Shown here piece by piece: positions 46,295-54,276 of a stretch of 58,177 nucleotides of DNA. The notes beneath the pieces were generated by a model, which did not search any database, had not been told where the DNA came from, and saw only the letters and a list, made by a program, of their open reading frames with translations. The first letter of the stretch is position 1. Each line of letters starts with the position of its first letter. The position numbers and the translations under genes were made by a program. This DNA comes from an uncultured Synergistales bacterium (lineage in GTDB: Bacteria > Synergistota > Synergistia > Synergistales > Aminobacteriaceae), in assembly GCA_905235735.1 (NCBI GenBank), contig CAJOMU010000009.1, forward strand, positions 1-58,177. Reading direction: 5' to 3'.

Positions 46295-48514
46295 TTATTT
46301 TCTCGCACTGCGGGCATGTCCTCTTTGACTTCTCGCATTGCGTCTTTCACTTCTGTCTGATCTTTCTGTTCTGTCTGTTCTATCTGTCCTTTCTGCTCTC
46401 TCCGCTCTACGTGATGCTCTCGATGTATGCTTCTCCTCCTCTGGCTGTACTGGTTCTTCACGATTCAGTTCCTCGTCCGTTGGTACAGGTTTAGGCTCTG
46501 GTTCTGGCTTCTTCTTAACGGGCTTCCATGATAGCGCACTCGTTATCACTGAAAGATAGCTTAATGGGTTATCCCTCGCATCATGCGCAAAGCAGTCGTT
46601 GATTCTTCTGGCATATTCTGAATAACTCTTCTCCTCTAGTATCTGCGCTAGGTCGTTTAAGGCTGAACTCGCTAATGCATTTCCCGATGGAAGTGAATTC
46701 ATGTCTTCAGCAGATTTCATTCTGACACAGAGATTCGAATCTTCTCCTGAATTCATGAAAAACCCTCCGAGCTTTTCATCCCAGAATTTTTGTATCATAA
46801 CATCTGCTAATTCCTTCGCACATGTAAGCCAGTCATTCAGCTGTTTCTCTCCTGCTCCAAAATGCTTTGATGCCTTGTACAGCTCAACTATTCCCCACAG
46901 GAAATACGCATAATCCTCAAATACCGCATCTATCTCTAACTTTCCGTTAATCCACCTGCGTAACCATTTCCCTGACTTATCCCGCAAATTCTTCTGAAGG
47001 AATAATGCGTTACGTTCCGCAATGTCCTTCCATTCCGTTTGGTTGAATGCTACTGATGAATATGCAAGTGCTCCCAACATTAAACCGTTCCAGTTCATGA
47101 GTATCTTGTTGTCGCTGTTCAGGGGATAACGTCTGTCTCTCGCTTCAAGCAGTAACTTCCTGCATTCGTACAGTCTGCCTCCTACATCTGCCGCACGAAT
47201 TCCGTAACGCTTGGCCAGGTCAGTAACAGTTGAGGCCTCATACAGAATATTCCACCCGATTTGTGCACCCGCAACTTCATTGCCGAAATTTCCTCCTGGT
47301 AAGACCGCATATGCCGCACAGAATAGACCTGCATCACCTTCAGGAAGAATGCGTTTTATCTCGTCTTCAGTCCAAAGGTAATATCTGCCTTCTCCGTCAA
47401 CAGTATCACCGTCAATTGCAGACCTGAAACCCTGCGAATATGATGTACTGTCAGAGAAATCTCGCGTAACACAGAATATAATATCTTCAGCAATAAGCCT
47501 GTGAAATGAATTCTGTCTTAGTTCCTCCGCCTTACTCGCCGCAAGAAGTATCATTGCCTGGTCGCATAAGAGTTTCTCAAAGTGCGGAACTAACCAACGT
47601 TCATCAATAGCATAACGTGAGAAGCCTCCTCCTAAATGATCATGAATTCCTCCTCTCCACATTCTGCGTAACGTTATGTCCGTCATCGTGAATGCATCAC
47701 TCTTATCCCGCTTACCTGCTCCTGAACTCTCCTTTGCCTGCTCAAGTAGAAAGGCTAACTTCTGTGCTTCCGGGAACTTTGGAACATGGCCGAATCCTCC
47801 CCATTGAATATCAAATACACGTCTCATGTCATCAAGTGCTTCATATGCGACATAGCTTTTGATTTTTCCGCCCCTCTTCGCATACCCAGATAAGACATCA
47901 AACCTCTCTTTCACACTCTCAGCAAGAACATCTGCGGCTCTGTAAATGTCATCTCTCTGCATATGCCACATCCATTTAACGCGTGGCAGTAGTTCCGTTA
48001 TTCCCGGCATCTGTCCTGTAGTGCGCTTAGGTAACCATGTAGTGCAGAAGAATGGTTTAGCTTCAGGTGTCAGGAATATATTCAGAGGCCAACCTGCACT
48101 CCCATTCTGAACCCTGCATATCTCCATAAACAGGCTGTCTATATCCGGGTGTTCCTCACGATCAACACGTACAGATATGCATGAACTGTTTAGCATACCT
48201 GCAACTTCGGAATTCATGAAGCATTGAGTGTCCATGACTGAGCACCAGTGTGATGAAGAGTATCCTATGTTCAGGAATACGAATCTGTCTTCACGTCTCG
48301 CAGTATCAAATGCCTCACTGCACCACGAATACCAGCCTACAGGACTATTTGCCTGTCTCAGAAGATATATTCCTGACTCACTGCCAAGATGATTTACGGG
48401 AACAAATACACGCTTTGAACTCTGCTGAAATTCCGTAACCTGAGAATGTTCAGAGTATTCACCATAAGCGGCAAGAGGGCCAAGTTCATTAGTGAGCGGA
48501 TTTGTTATCGGCAT
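46295..48514 (-). CDS. DUF255/YyaL-like thioredoxin-domain protein with Arg-rich tail
   Basis: About 739 residues. The N-terminal thioredoxin-like DUF255 domain shows WCSEAFDTARREDRFVFLNI, GYSSSHWCSVMDTQCF, RVDREEHPDIDSLFMEI and GWPLNIFLTPEAKPFF. Most relatives have a CHWC pair, but here the first Cys is Ser (SHWC). A long alpha/alpha-toroid follows (FPEAQKLAFLLEQ, GGGFSRYAIDERWLVPHFEK, DNKILMNWNGLMLGALAYSS), as in SSP411/spermatogenesis-associated protein 20. The last ~70 residues are a Pro/Glu segment and a tail of RAERTDRTERSDR-type repeats. It overlaps the HAD gene and precedes the two GGCN-tail genes. Function of the family is unclear. Confidence 0.85.
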   Translation of the reverse strand: MPITNPLTNELGPLAAYGEYSEHSQVTEFQQSSKRVFVPVNHLGSESGIYLLRQANSPVGWYSWCSEAFDTARREDRFVFLNIGYSSSHWCSVMDTQCFMNSEVAGMLNSSCISVRVDREEHPDIDSLFMEICRVQNGSAGWPLNIFLTPEAKPFFCTTWLPKRTTGQMPGITELLPRVKWMWHMQRDDIYRAADVLAESVKERFDVLSGYAKRGGKIKSYVAYEALDDMRRVFDIQWGGFGHVPKFPEAQKLAFLLEQAKESSGAGKRDKSDAFTMTDITLRRMWRGGIHDHLGGGFSRYAIDERWLVPHFEKLLCDQAMILLAASKAEELRQNSFHRLIAEDIIFCVTRDFSDSTSYSQGFRSAIDGDTVDGEGRYYLWTEDEIKRILPEGDAGLFCAAYAVLPGGNFGNEVAGAQIGWNILYEASTVTDLAKRYGIRAADVGGRLYECRKLLLEARDRRYPLNSDNKILMNWNGLMLGALAYSSVAFNQTEWKDIAERNALFLQKNLRDKSGKWLRRWINGKLEIDAVFEDYAYFLWGIVELYKASKHFGAGEKQLNDWLTCAKELADVMIQKFWDEKLGGFFMNSGEDSNLCVRMKSAEDMNSLPSGNALASSALNDLAQILEEKSYSEYARRINDCFAHDARDNPLSYLSVITSALSWKPVKKKPEPEPKPVPTDEELNREEPVQPEEEKHTSRASRRAERAERTDRTDRTERSDRSERRNARSQRGHARSARK

Positions 48515-49145
48515 CTGCAATATCTTTCAGTTCAGTTAGTGTGTCTATACTTTTCCACGCACCCATTTGCTTGAAATCCTCATGAGTGAAATTCCCCTTT
48601 GTTATCCCTATTGAACGTACATGTGCCGCCTCCGCTGTTACAATGTCAATATCTGCATCACCTACATACACTGTTTCGGAAGCAGGAATATGCATGTGAG
48701 ATAACAATTCATTGAGCATAGCAGGATTAGGTTTGTACGGAAGTTTACCGTAGGGTTCAAGTGCTCCTACAATCTCATCGAAATATTGAGCGAGACCAGT
48801 ACGTTCTAAAACAGTTCTGGGATATTCCCTGTTAGAGAGCACAGCAAGTTTAATCCCGCGTTCATGTAATGCTTTCATTGTAGGGATAGTATCATCGAAC
48901 GGACGAATTAAATCACGTTCATAGATAGCAGTAGCCTCACGGTAAATTTTCACCCATTCCGGCCTGTAATCGCCTAATAGACCTTCACAGAAAGTAGGCA
49001 AAGGAGTAGCGATATATTTCATAGTGAGTTCATGCGAAACTTCGGGCAGACCTTCATGACGAGCAACATAATTGAAGGAAGCCATAAGTGCATAACTAGA
49101 ATCGACAATAGTCATATCGTGGTCAAAAACCATTAAGTTAATCAC
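48489..49145 (-). CDS. HAD-family phosphatase (phosphoglycolate-phosphatase-like)
   Basis: About 218 residues. HAD motifs: I in MVFDHDMTIVDSS (catalytic Asp pair as DHD), II in KLAVLSNREYPRTVL, the Lys in YGKLPYKPNPAMLNELL, and III in TVYVGDADIDIVTAEAA. The helical cap lies between motif I and II. Such enzymes clear phosphorylated by-products or sugars; the substrate cannot be told. GTG 49145 is the likely start, 11 bases after AAGGAG; a codon at 49157 falls within that site. It sits between the two-helix membrane protein and the DUF255 gene. Confidence 0.87.
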   Translation of the reverse strand: MINLMVFDHDMTIVDSSYALMASFNYVARHEGLPEVSHELTMKYIATPLPTFCEGLLGDYRPEWVKIYREATAIYERDLIRPFDDTIPTMKALHERGIKLAVLSNREYPRTVLERTGLAQYFDEIVGALEPYGKLPYKPNPAMLNELLSHMHIPASETVYVGDADIDIVTAEAAHVRSIGITKGNFTHEDFKQMGAWKSIDTLTELKDIADADNKSAH

Positions 49146-49160
49146 GTTCGAGTACACTCC

Positions 49161-49562
49161 TTAACGCCTAAGATTATTGCCCATATTCCTGAGCATATCA
49201 TTACGCTGCTGAGTCGGGCTATTTGAATTCTGGACTGCGGGCTGAGACCAGTATGCTTTTGCATGGGTTGTAAGTTTGCCGACCATATCGATGCCGAACA
49301 TACGAAGTAGAACACTAACACCGAGAAAGAGCCATAACATAACAGCGAGCGTAGCAATAATTCTGAAACTTGCGGTTATTGTTCTGTCTGCTGTGCGTTC
49401 AAGCTCTTTAACTTCACGTTCAGCCTGTAATCTTTCCTCACGAGTGGAATGCTTTTCTCGTTGAAGTCTGAAGATGCGCCACAAGGAAGCACCACCTTGT
49501 GCCCATTGCCATAGGCCTAACAGAAAGATAGTAGCGGCTACGAATGCGAGTAATGTAATCAT
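49161..49562 (-). CDS. Small two-helix membrane protein, unknown function
   Basis: 133 residues: a membrane helix at 1-18 (MITLLAFVAATIFLLGLW), a charged coiled-coil of about 40 residues (REERLQAEREVKELERTADR), a second helix (IIATLAVMLWLFLGVSVLL), and a polar tail with Gln/Asn. I recognise no family. GGGAGG lies 12 bases before the ATG. It is the first gene of the minus-strand operon leading to the GGCN-tail proteins, and is divergent from the CbiL-like gene. Confidence 0.75.
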   Translation of the reverse strand: MITLLAFVAATIFLLGLWQWAQGGASLWRIFRLQREKHSTREERLQAEREVKELERTADRTITASFRIIATLAVMLWLFLGVSVLLRMFGIDMVGKLTTHAKAYWSQPAVQNSNSPTQQRNDMLRNMGNNLRR

Positions 49563-49587
49563 GAAAAATCATAACCTCCCTTCAGTG

Positions 49588-49596
49588 TGATATTAT
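49588..49596 (+). promoter_or_regulatory. Extended -10 promoter directly before the CbiL-like gene
   Basis: TGATATTAT at 49588-49596, nine bases from the ATG at 49606. There is no Shine-Dalgarno site on this strand, so the mRNA may be leaderless or nearly so. Confidence 0.5.
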
Positions 49597-49605
49597 AAAC
49601 TCACA

Positions 49606-50292
49606 ATGAATATTTTTGTTGCAGGCATTGGGCCTAGTGAATATGAATTAATAACGTTATCAGCTCTGGAATGTGCAAAACGTTCTGATATTATTATTGT
49701 TCCACGTTCTGAGATGAACACTGCGGGAATGTCTGAGAGAATAATAATGCATCACGTGAAGGATAAAAAGATACTTGCGTTACATTTTCCGATGAAGAAG
49801 GAAGAAGCAGAATGTGTGAAAGAGATAGAAGAACAGTTAATGCGTTATGAATGGGAAGATATAAATAACATACTCTTTCCTGTGATAGGGGATTCAGTGT
49901 TGTATTCGACAGCAGATTATTTTATCCGGGCATTCAGAAATATACTTCCTGAAGTGAGGGTTGAATTCATTCCGGGAATATCGGCACATTCATTAGCGGC
50001 ATCATATGCAAAAAGGTTTCTTGCGATGAGAGATGAGATATTCTCTGTAGTATCAGGAACATCTGACCCTGAGAGGATACTCGCGTCAATGAGGGCATCA
50101 GATGTAATTGCGATATACAAGCCACGTGCAGTGAAGTATCTTAAAGAACTAGTAATGAGAGCAGGAGATTTCGGGAAGATAATACGCGTTGATTATGCTG
50201 GCATACCAGAGAAGGAACGTATATATGAAGGAATAGATTCACTTGAAGACATACGAGACTACATGAGCATAGTGATATTATGGAAAAGATAA
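49606..50292 (+). CDS. Tetrapyrrole methylase, precorrin-2/cobalt-precorrin-2 C20-methyltransferase-like
   Basis: 228 residues of the SAM-dependent tetrapyrrole methylase fold: IFVAGIGPSEYELITLSALE, AKRSDIIIVPRS, ILFPVIGDSVLYSTADYFI, and EFIPGISAHSLAASYAKRF, the second fold half. The length and VIGDSVLYSTADY match the C20 methylase (CbiL/CobI) better than other members, so it would act in corrin synthesis using precorrin-2 from the cobA-hemD product. No other cobalamin gene is adjacent. It overlaps the GGDEF gene by 13 bases. Exact position specificity is inferred. Confidence 0.72.
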   Translation: MNIFVAGIGPSEYELITLSALECAKRSDIIIVPRSEMNTAGMSERIIMHHVKDKKILALHFPMKKEEAECVKEIEEQLMRYEWEDINNILFPVIGDSVLYSTADYFIRAFRNILPEVRVEFIPGISAHSLAASYAKRFLAMRDEIFSVVSGTSDPERILASMRASDVIAIYKPRAVKYLKELVMRAGDFGKIIRVDYAGIPEKERIYEGIDSLEDIRDYMSIVILWKR

Positions 50293-51134
50293 ACGTATAT
50301 GTGAATTCATCGAAACTATCAGAGGCCATGAAGGAAGAAGAACCGTCATGCAGATTTTACGTGCTTAAAGAACCCGTACATGAAGGGACGAACATAATAA
50401 TCACGAAAGACCTTCCAGAGAGCAGGAACTCATCAGTGAGATATGTTTTGTGTACATCATCACCGGAGAAGTTACGTTCAGAACAGCTTGAAGGTATATA
50501 TATGGTATGGCCATTTCCATTGACGAAGGCATTAGCAAAGTTTTATTTCCGAAGATTACTAGAGGGCTTAAAGATAGAGAGCCAGCATACGGAGGAATAT
50601 GAAGAATACCAGAAGAGATTAACGGAGATGGCGCATCAGGATTACCTGACGGGACTTGCTACACGCTGGTACTTACAGGAATACGTGAAGAACACAGAGC
50701 ATGAAGAGAACATAACATGCATATATTTTGACCTGGATCGTTTCAAGGACGTGAATGACACATACGGGCATCAGGCGGGGGATCGGGCATTAGCGGCAAC
50801 GGCTGAGATGATGGAGAATGAATTTTCGGAGGGATTTTGTGCGAGAATGGGCGGAGATGAATTCATGATAGTGCTGGCAGGTGAACGGGATATATCTGAA
50901 GTTGAGCAGAAGGTGAATGACTTCATGAATAAACTGTTAGGCTATTATGCAACGACAAGAACGATGAAGAAGCTATCAGTGAGTGCAGGAATATCGCAGA
51001 GACTAAAAGGAGAGGAGAAGAGCATAGACAGACTGATACATGAGAGTGATTTAGCATTATACCGAGCGAAGAGGGGAGGACGTTCATGCTGTAAGATATA
51101 TAGTGCATCAATGGAGAATACAGCCGGGAACTAA
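50280..51134 (+). CDS. GGDEF-domain protein (probable diguanylate cyclase)
   Basis: 284 residues. The N-terminal ~105 residues look like a compact alpha/beta, receiver-like domain (RYVLCTSSPEKL, VWPFPLTKALAKFYFRRLLEG) without clear phosphorylation residues. A short helical linker leads to a complete GGDEF domain: AHQDYLTGLATRWYLQEYV, CIYFDLDRFKDVNDTYGHQ, GDRALAATAEMM, CARMGGDEFMIVLAG and RLIHESDLALYRAKRGGRS. The active-site GGDEF is intact, so cyclic-di-GMP synthesis is likely. The RxxD inhibitory site just before it is not present. No membrane segment. Overlaps the CbiL-like gene and is followed by the PIN-like gene. Confidence 0.88.
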   Translation: MEKINVYVNSSKLSEAMKEEEPSCRFYVLKEPVHEGTNIIITKDLPESRNSSVRYVLCTSSPEKLRSEQLEGIYMVWPFPLTKALAKFYFRRLLEGLKIESQHTEEYEEYQKRLTEMAHQDYLTGLATRWYLQEYVKNTEHEENITCIYFDLDRFKDVNDTYGHQAGDRALAATAEMMENEFSEGFCARMGGDEFMIVLAGERDISEVEQKVNDFMNKLLGYYATTRTMKKLSVSAGISQRLKGEEKSIDRLIHESDLALYRAKRGGRSCCKIYSASMENTAGN

Positions 51135-51138
51135 AAAG

Positions 51139-51723
51139 ATGAATTATTATTTTATAGATTACGAGAATGTAGGTTCAGAGGGACTAAATGGAATAAACGC
51201 ACTAGATGAGAATAACAGTGTGTATATATTTTACAGCAGGAATGCGGACAAGATTACGTTTGATATTCACATGCAGCTGAATGAATCGAAGGCCCTAATA
51301 ACATACAACAAGGTGGAGGCTGGGCATAAGAACGCATTAGATTTTCAGTTATCATCATACGTGGGATATGTGATACATAAGGATACAGAAGGGGAATACT
51401 TCATAGTCTCGAAGGATAACGGGTTCAATACGCTAATATCATTCTGGGATAAGTTTAAAGTGAAGCTCTCAGTAATTCAGAGCATAAGCAACCAAACACC
51501 AGCACCAATGAAACCGGCCGAGCCAACAACGAAGGAGATACGGGAGAAGCTATCAGGACAGATAACGGATAAAGCGGTGCTAACGGAAGTAGTGAAGATA
51601 ATCAGGAGCTATAAGACGAAGCAGGGCATCAATAATGCATTAGTGAAGAAGTATGAGAGTCAGAAAGCCGGAGAGATATACAAGATAATCAAGCCATTAT
51701 TAGCCTATAAAAAAGGAAGTTAG
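51139..51723 (+). CDS. PIN-like domain protein with C-terminal helical domain
   Basis: 194 residues. The N-terminal ~115 residues resemble a PIN/NYN-like nuclease fold with spaced acidic residues: YYFIDYENVGSEGL, EAGHKNALDFQLSSYVGYVI and FIVSKDNGFNTLISFW. A Pro-rich linker (NQTPAPMKPAEPTT) leads to a short helical domain (EVVKIIRSYKTKQGINNALV), which may bind RNA or a partner. Similar proteins occur in bacteria without a proven role. The start is ATG 51139, four bases after the GGDEF gene; an upstream frame start at 51103 overlaps that gene and is less likely. Confidence 0.72.
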   Translation: MNYYFIDYENVGSEGLNGINALDENNSVYIFYSRNADKITFDIHMQLNESKALITYNKVEAGHKNALDFQLSSYVGYVIHKDTEGEYFIVSKDNGFNTLISFWDKFKVKLSVIQSISNQTPAPMKPAEPTTKEIREKLSGQITDKAVLTEVVKIIRSYKTKQGINNALVKKYESQKAGEIYKIIKPLLAYKKGS

Positions 51724-51732
51724 TGATATAAT
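51724..51732 (+). promoter_or_regulatory. Consensus extended -10 promoter of the antiporter gene
   Basis: TGATATAAT (TGn + perfect TATAAT) begins next to the PIN-gene stop. Transcription would start near 51739, leaving a leader of about 36 bases with GAGG. Confidence 0.6.
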
Positions 51733-51774
51733 CTCGGATTTGAATTAACTACGAAACGAGGCATCTATAACTTC

Positions 51775-53049
51775 ATGTTTTTACTACTGAAAACGGCATT
51801 TGCATTATCAGCTGGTCTGATGATGACACGTATCTTCAAACTTTCAGGTTTCAAATTTCCAGATGTAACAGCATTTTTAATCGCAGGAGTATTAGTAGGG
51901 CCATATGTATTGGGCAGTATGCACATAGGATTCAGTTCCAGTGAAGAACTTGCGGAGGTGGGCATACTCTCGAACATAGCATTAGGATTCATAGCGTTCG
52001 ATATAGGGTCAGAGTTCCGAATGTCGATGTTAAAGACGATGGGGAAGTCAGCATTATTCATCGGAATATTTCAGGCAGTAAGTGCGACAGTACTTGTTGA
52101 CATAGCATTAATATCACTGAGCAAATATCTTGGCGATAACATTCTTCCTGTTCCAGTTGCTATAACATTGGGAGCGATAGCATCAGCCACAGCACCTGCA
52201 GCAACGTTAATGGTAGTGCGACAGTTCAAAGCGAAAGGCCCTGTAACGGATTTACTTCTACCGATAGTGGCATTAGATGATGCGGCAGGATTGATTATAT
52301 TTGCAGTTTCAATCGGAGTAGCACAGGCCATGAACGGAGGTATACTGAACCTGACATCGATAATCATAAACCCACTGACGGAAATCATATGTTCATTCAT
52401 ACTGGGGACGATAATGGGAGCAATACTAACCCAGCTAGAGAAATTGTTCTTTTCAAACACGAACCGATTATCAATGACGATTTCGTTTGTACTGATGACG
52501 ATAGCATTATCATCAACGGAATTTTACGTTGAGAATGTTCGCATAGGTTTTTCATCATTGCTTGTATGCATGACATTGGGAACAGTATTTTGCAATTTCA
52601 GCGAGTATAGTGCGGACATAATGCATAGATCAGAGAGATGGAGTGCACCGTTATATGCGATATTCTTTGTATTGTCAGGAGCGAGATTAGAGCTATCGGT
52701 ATTCAAGTACGGAGATGTAATGCTGATAGGGATTGTGTACATAGTAGTGAGGTGTATGGGAAAATATTTCGGAGCATCAATCTCAAGTACGATAATGAAA
52801 TGCAATGAGAATGTGAGAAAGTATTTAGGGATAACATTATTTCCGCAGGCGGGAGTAGCATTAGGAATGGTATTGAGTGCGCAGTCATTAGGTTCAGAGA
52901 TGGGAAGTATGATTCGTAATATAATACTATTTAGTGTGTTAATATATGAATTAGCTGGGCCATTAATGACGAGAACGGCATTAATGAAAGCCGGAGAAAT
53001 AGAACCTAAATTACCCGAACAGGAACACCGAAAGAGATTTATATCATAG
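51775..53049 (+). CDS. Kef-type cation:proton antiporter (CPA2 family)
   Basis: 424 residues with about 12 membrane segments. Features: FPDVTAFLIAGVLVGPYVLG, NIALGFIAFDIGSEFR, ATAPAATLMVVRQF and LLPIVALDDAAGLIIFAVSI, which carries the Asp-Asp typical of the ion-binding helix, and later GARLELSVFKYG and LFPQAGVALGMVLSAQS. No C-terminal RCK/TrkA domain, so regulation by nucleotides is not expected from this chain. It probably exchanges Na+ or K+ for protons across the inner membrane. Own promoter upstream; 26 bases before the glycan cassette. Confidence 0.88.
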   Translation: MFLLLKTAFALSAGLMMTRIFKLSGFKFPDVTAFLIAGVLVGPYVLGSMHIGFSSSEELAEVGILSNIALGFIAFDIGSEFRMSMLKTMGKSALFIGIFQAVSATVLVDIALISLSKYLGDNILPVPVAITLGAIASATAPAATLMVVRQFKAKGPVTDLLLPIVALDDAAGLIIFAVSIGVAQAMNGGILNLTSIIINPLTEIICSFILGTIMGAILTQLEKLFFSNTNRLSMTISFVLMTIALSSTEFYVENVRIGFSSLLVCMTLGTVFCNFSEYSADIMHRSERWSAPLYAIFFVLSGARLELSVFKYGDVMLIGIVYIVVRCMGKYFGASISSTIMKCNENVRKYLGITLFPQAGVALGMVLSAQSLGSEMGSMIRNIILFSVLIYELAGPLMTRTALMKAGEIEPKLPEQEHRKRFIS

Positions 53050-53075
53050 AATAATAAGAAGGGAGCAGAGCAATC

Positions 53076-54275
53076 ATGAAGAGGATTGCAATAGTAGGAG
53101 GATGCGGTCATGTAGGTTTTCCTCTTGGCCTTGCATTGTCCAAAGGTTGCACAAAATACGTAACTGGGGGGGGGCAAAATTACGTAGACCTCATTGACGT
53201 AAACACCGAAGTCATAAACGAAATCAATGCCGGAAAAGTCCCGTTTCAGGAAGAAGGAGCAGAAGAGATACTGAGAGAAGCACTTGAAGCGGGAACATTG
53301 AAAGCCACATCGGACATGAACAGCGTCAAAGAAGCAGATGCAGTGATCTTCGTAACAGGAACGCCAGTAGACGAACACTTGAACCCAAGAATACGAGACA
53401 TAACCAGCGTAATAAAGTTATATCTTCCGTACATGAAGCCCAATCAATTAATCATACTTCGTTCGACAATTTTTCCCGGAGTATTCAGAGTAATCGAGAA
53501 CATGTTGACGAAAGCCTTCAATGTGAAACCCAAACTCGCATTCTGTCCTGAAAGAATCGTACAGGGAAGAGGAATTCAGGAGATATTCACATTGCCGCAG
53601 TTAGTATCAGGGAACTCAGCCGAAGCAATTCACGAAGCCTCAGAGATATTTTCGCGTATAGCACCGAAGATAATAGAACTTGAACCTGAAGAAGCAGAAC
53701 TTGCGAAGCTCCTCACAAATTCATGGAGGTACTTGGAGTTTGCGATAGCGAATCAGTTCTACATGATGGTAGAAGAAAAAGGTTACGACTTCTACAAGAT
53801 ACTGAACGCTTTATCAGATGATTATCCGAGAGCGAAACATTTTGCGCGTGCAGGATTTGCGGCAGGGCCATGCTTATTTAAGGATACCATGCAGTTAAGT
53901 GCATTCTATAACAACAAGTTCTTTCTAGGTCAGGCAGGAATGCTCGTGAATGAAGGACTTCCTGATTTCGTAGTGAGTCAGCTAGAGAGACGCATGGGTT
54001 CACTGAAGGACAAGAAGATAGCGATACTTGGAATGACATTCAAGGCGAATAACGATGACACGAGAGAGAGTTTATCATTCAAGGTTAGAAAAAATCTTGA
54101 GTTCAGAATGGCAGAAGTTCTCATACATGACCCATATCTGAACACAGCCTCACTTGAGGAAGTATTATCGCAGGCAGACGGAGTGATACTCGGAGTACCG
54201 CACAAAGAATATCAGAACTTGAAGATAGAAGTTCCGTATGTAGACTGCTGGAATGTGTGGAGAAAGAAGAATTAA
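53076..54275 (+). CDS. Nucleotide-sugar dehydrogenase (UDP-glucose/GDP-mannose family) with G9 tract
   Basis: 399 residues. NAD-binding IAIVGGCGHVGFPLGLALSK, then VIFVTGTPVDEHLNPRIRDI, RSTIFPGVFRVIENM, FCPERIVQGRGIQEI, the catalytic segment FAAGPCLFKDTMQLSAF and C-terminal domain ILGMTFKANNDDTRES. The enzyme oxidises the C6 hydroxyl of a UDP- or GDP-sugar to a uronic acid for surface glycan. Between the first beta strand/helix and LIDVNTEV is an extra stretch, CTKYVTGGGQN, encoded by a run of nine Gs flanked by imperfect direct repeats (53152-53186). Any one-base change in that run would truncate the protein after about 35 residues. GGGAG lies 10 bases upstream. Confidence 0.9.
   Translation: MKRIAIVGGCGHVGFPLGLALSKGCTKYVTGGGQNYVDLIDVNTEVINEINAGKVPFQEEGAEEILREALEAGTLKATSDMNSVKEADAVIFVTGTPVDEHLNPRIRDITSVIKLYLPYMKPNQLIILRSTIFPGVFRVIENMLTKAFNVKPKLAFCPERIVQGRGIQEIFTLPQLVSGNSAEAIHEASEIFSRIAPKIIELEPEEAELAKLLTNSWRYLEFAIANQFYMMVEEKGYDFYKILNALSDDYPRAKHFARAGFAAGPCLFKDTMQLSAFYNNKFFLGQAGMLVNEGLPDFVVSQLERRMGSLKDKKIAILGMTFKANNDDTRESLSFKVRKNLEFRMAEVLIHDPYLNTASLEEVLSQADGVILGVPHKEYQNLKIEVPYVDCWNVWRKKN
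53152..53186 (+). repeat. G9 tract flanked by direct repeats
   Basis: CAAAATACGTA (53152-53162), then ACT, nine Gs (53166-53174), then CAAAATTACGTA (53175-53186). It lies inside the dehydrogenase reading frame, currently in frame. Confidence 0.85.
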
Positions 54276-54276
54276 C

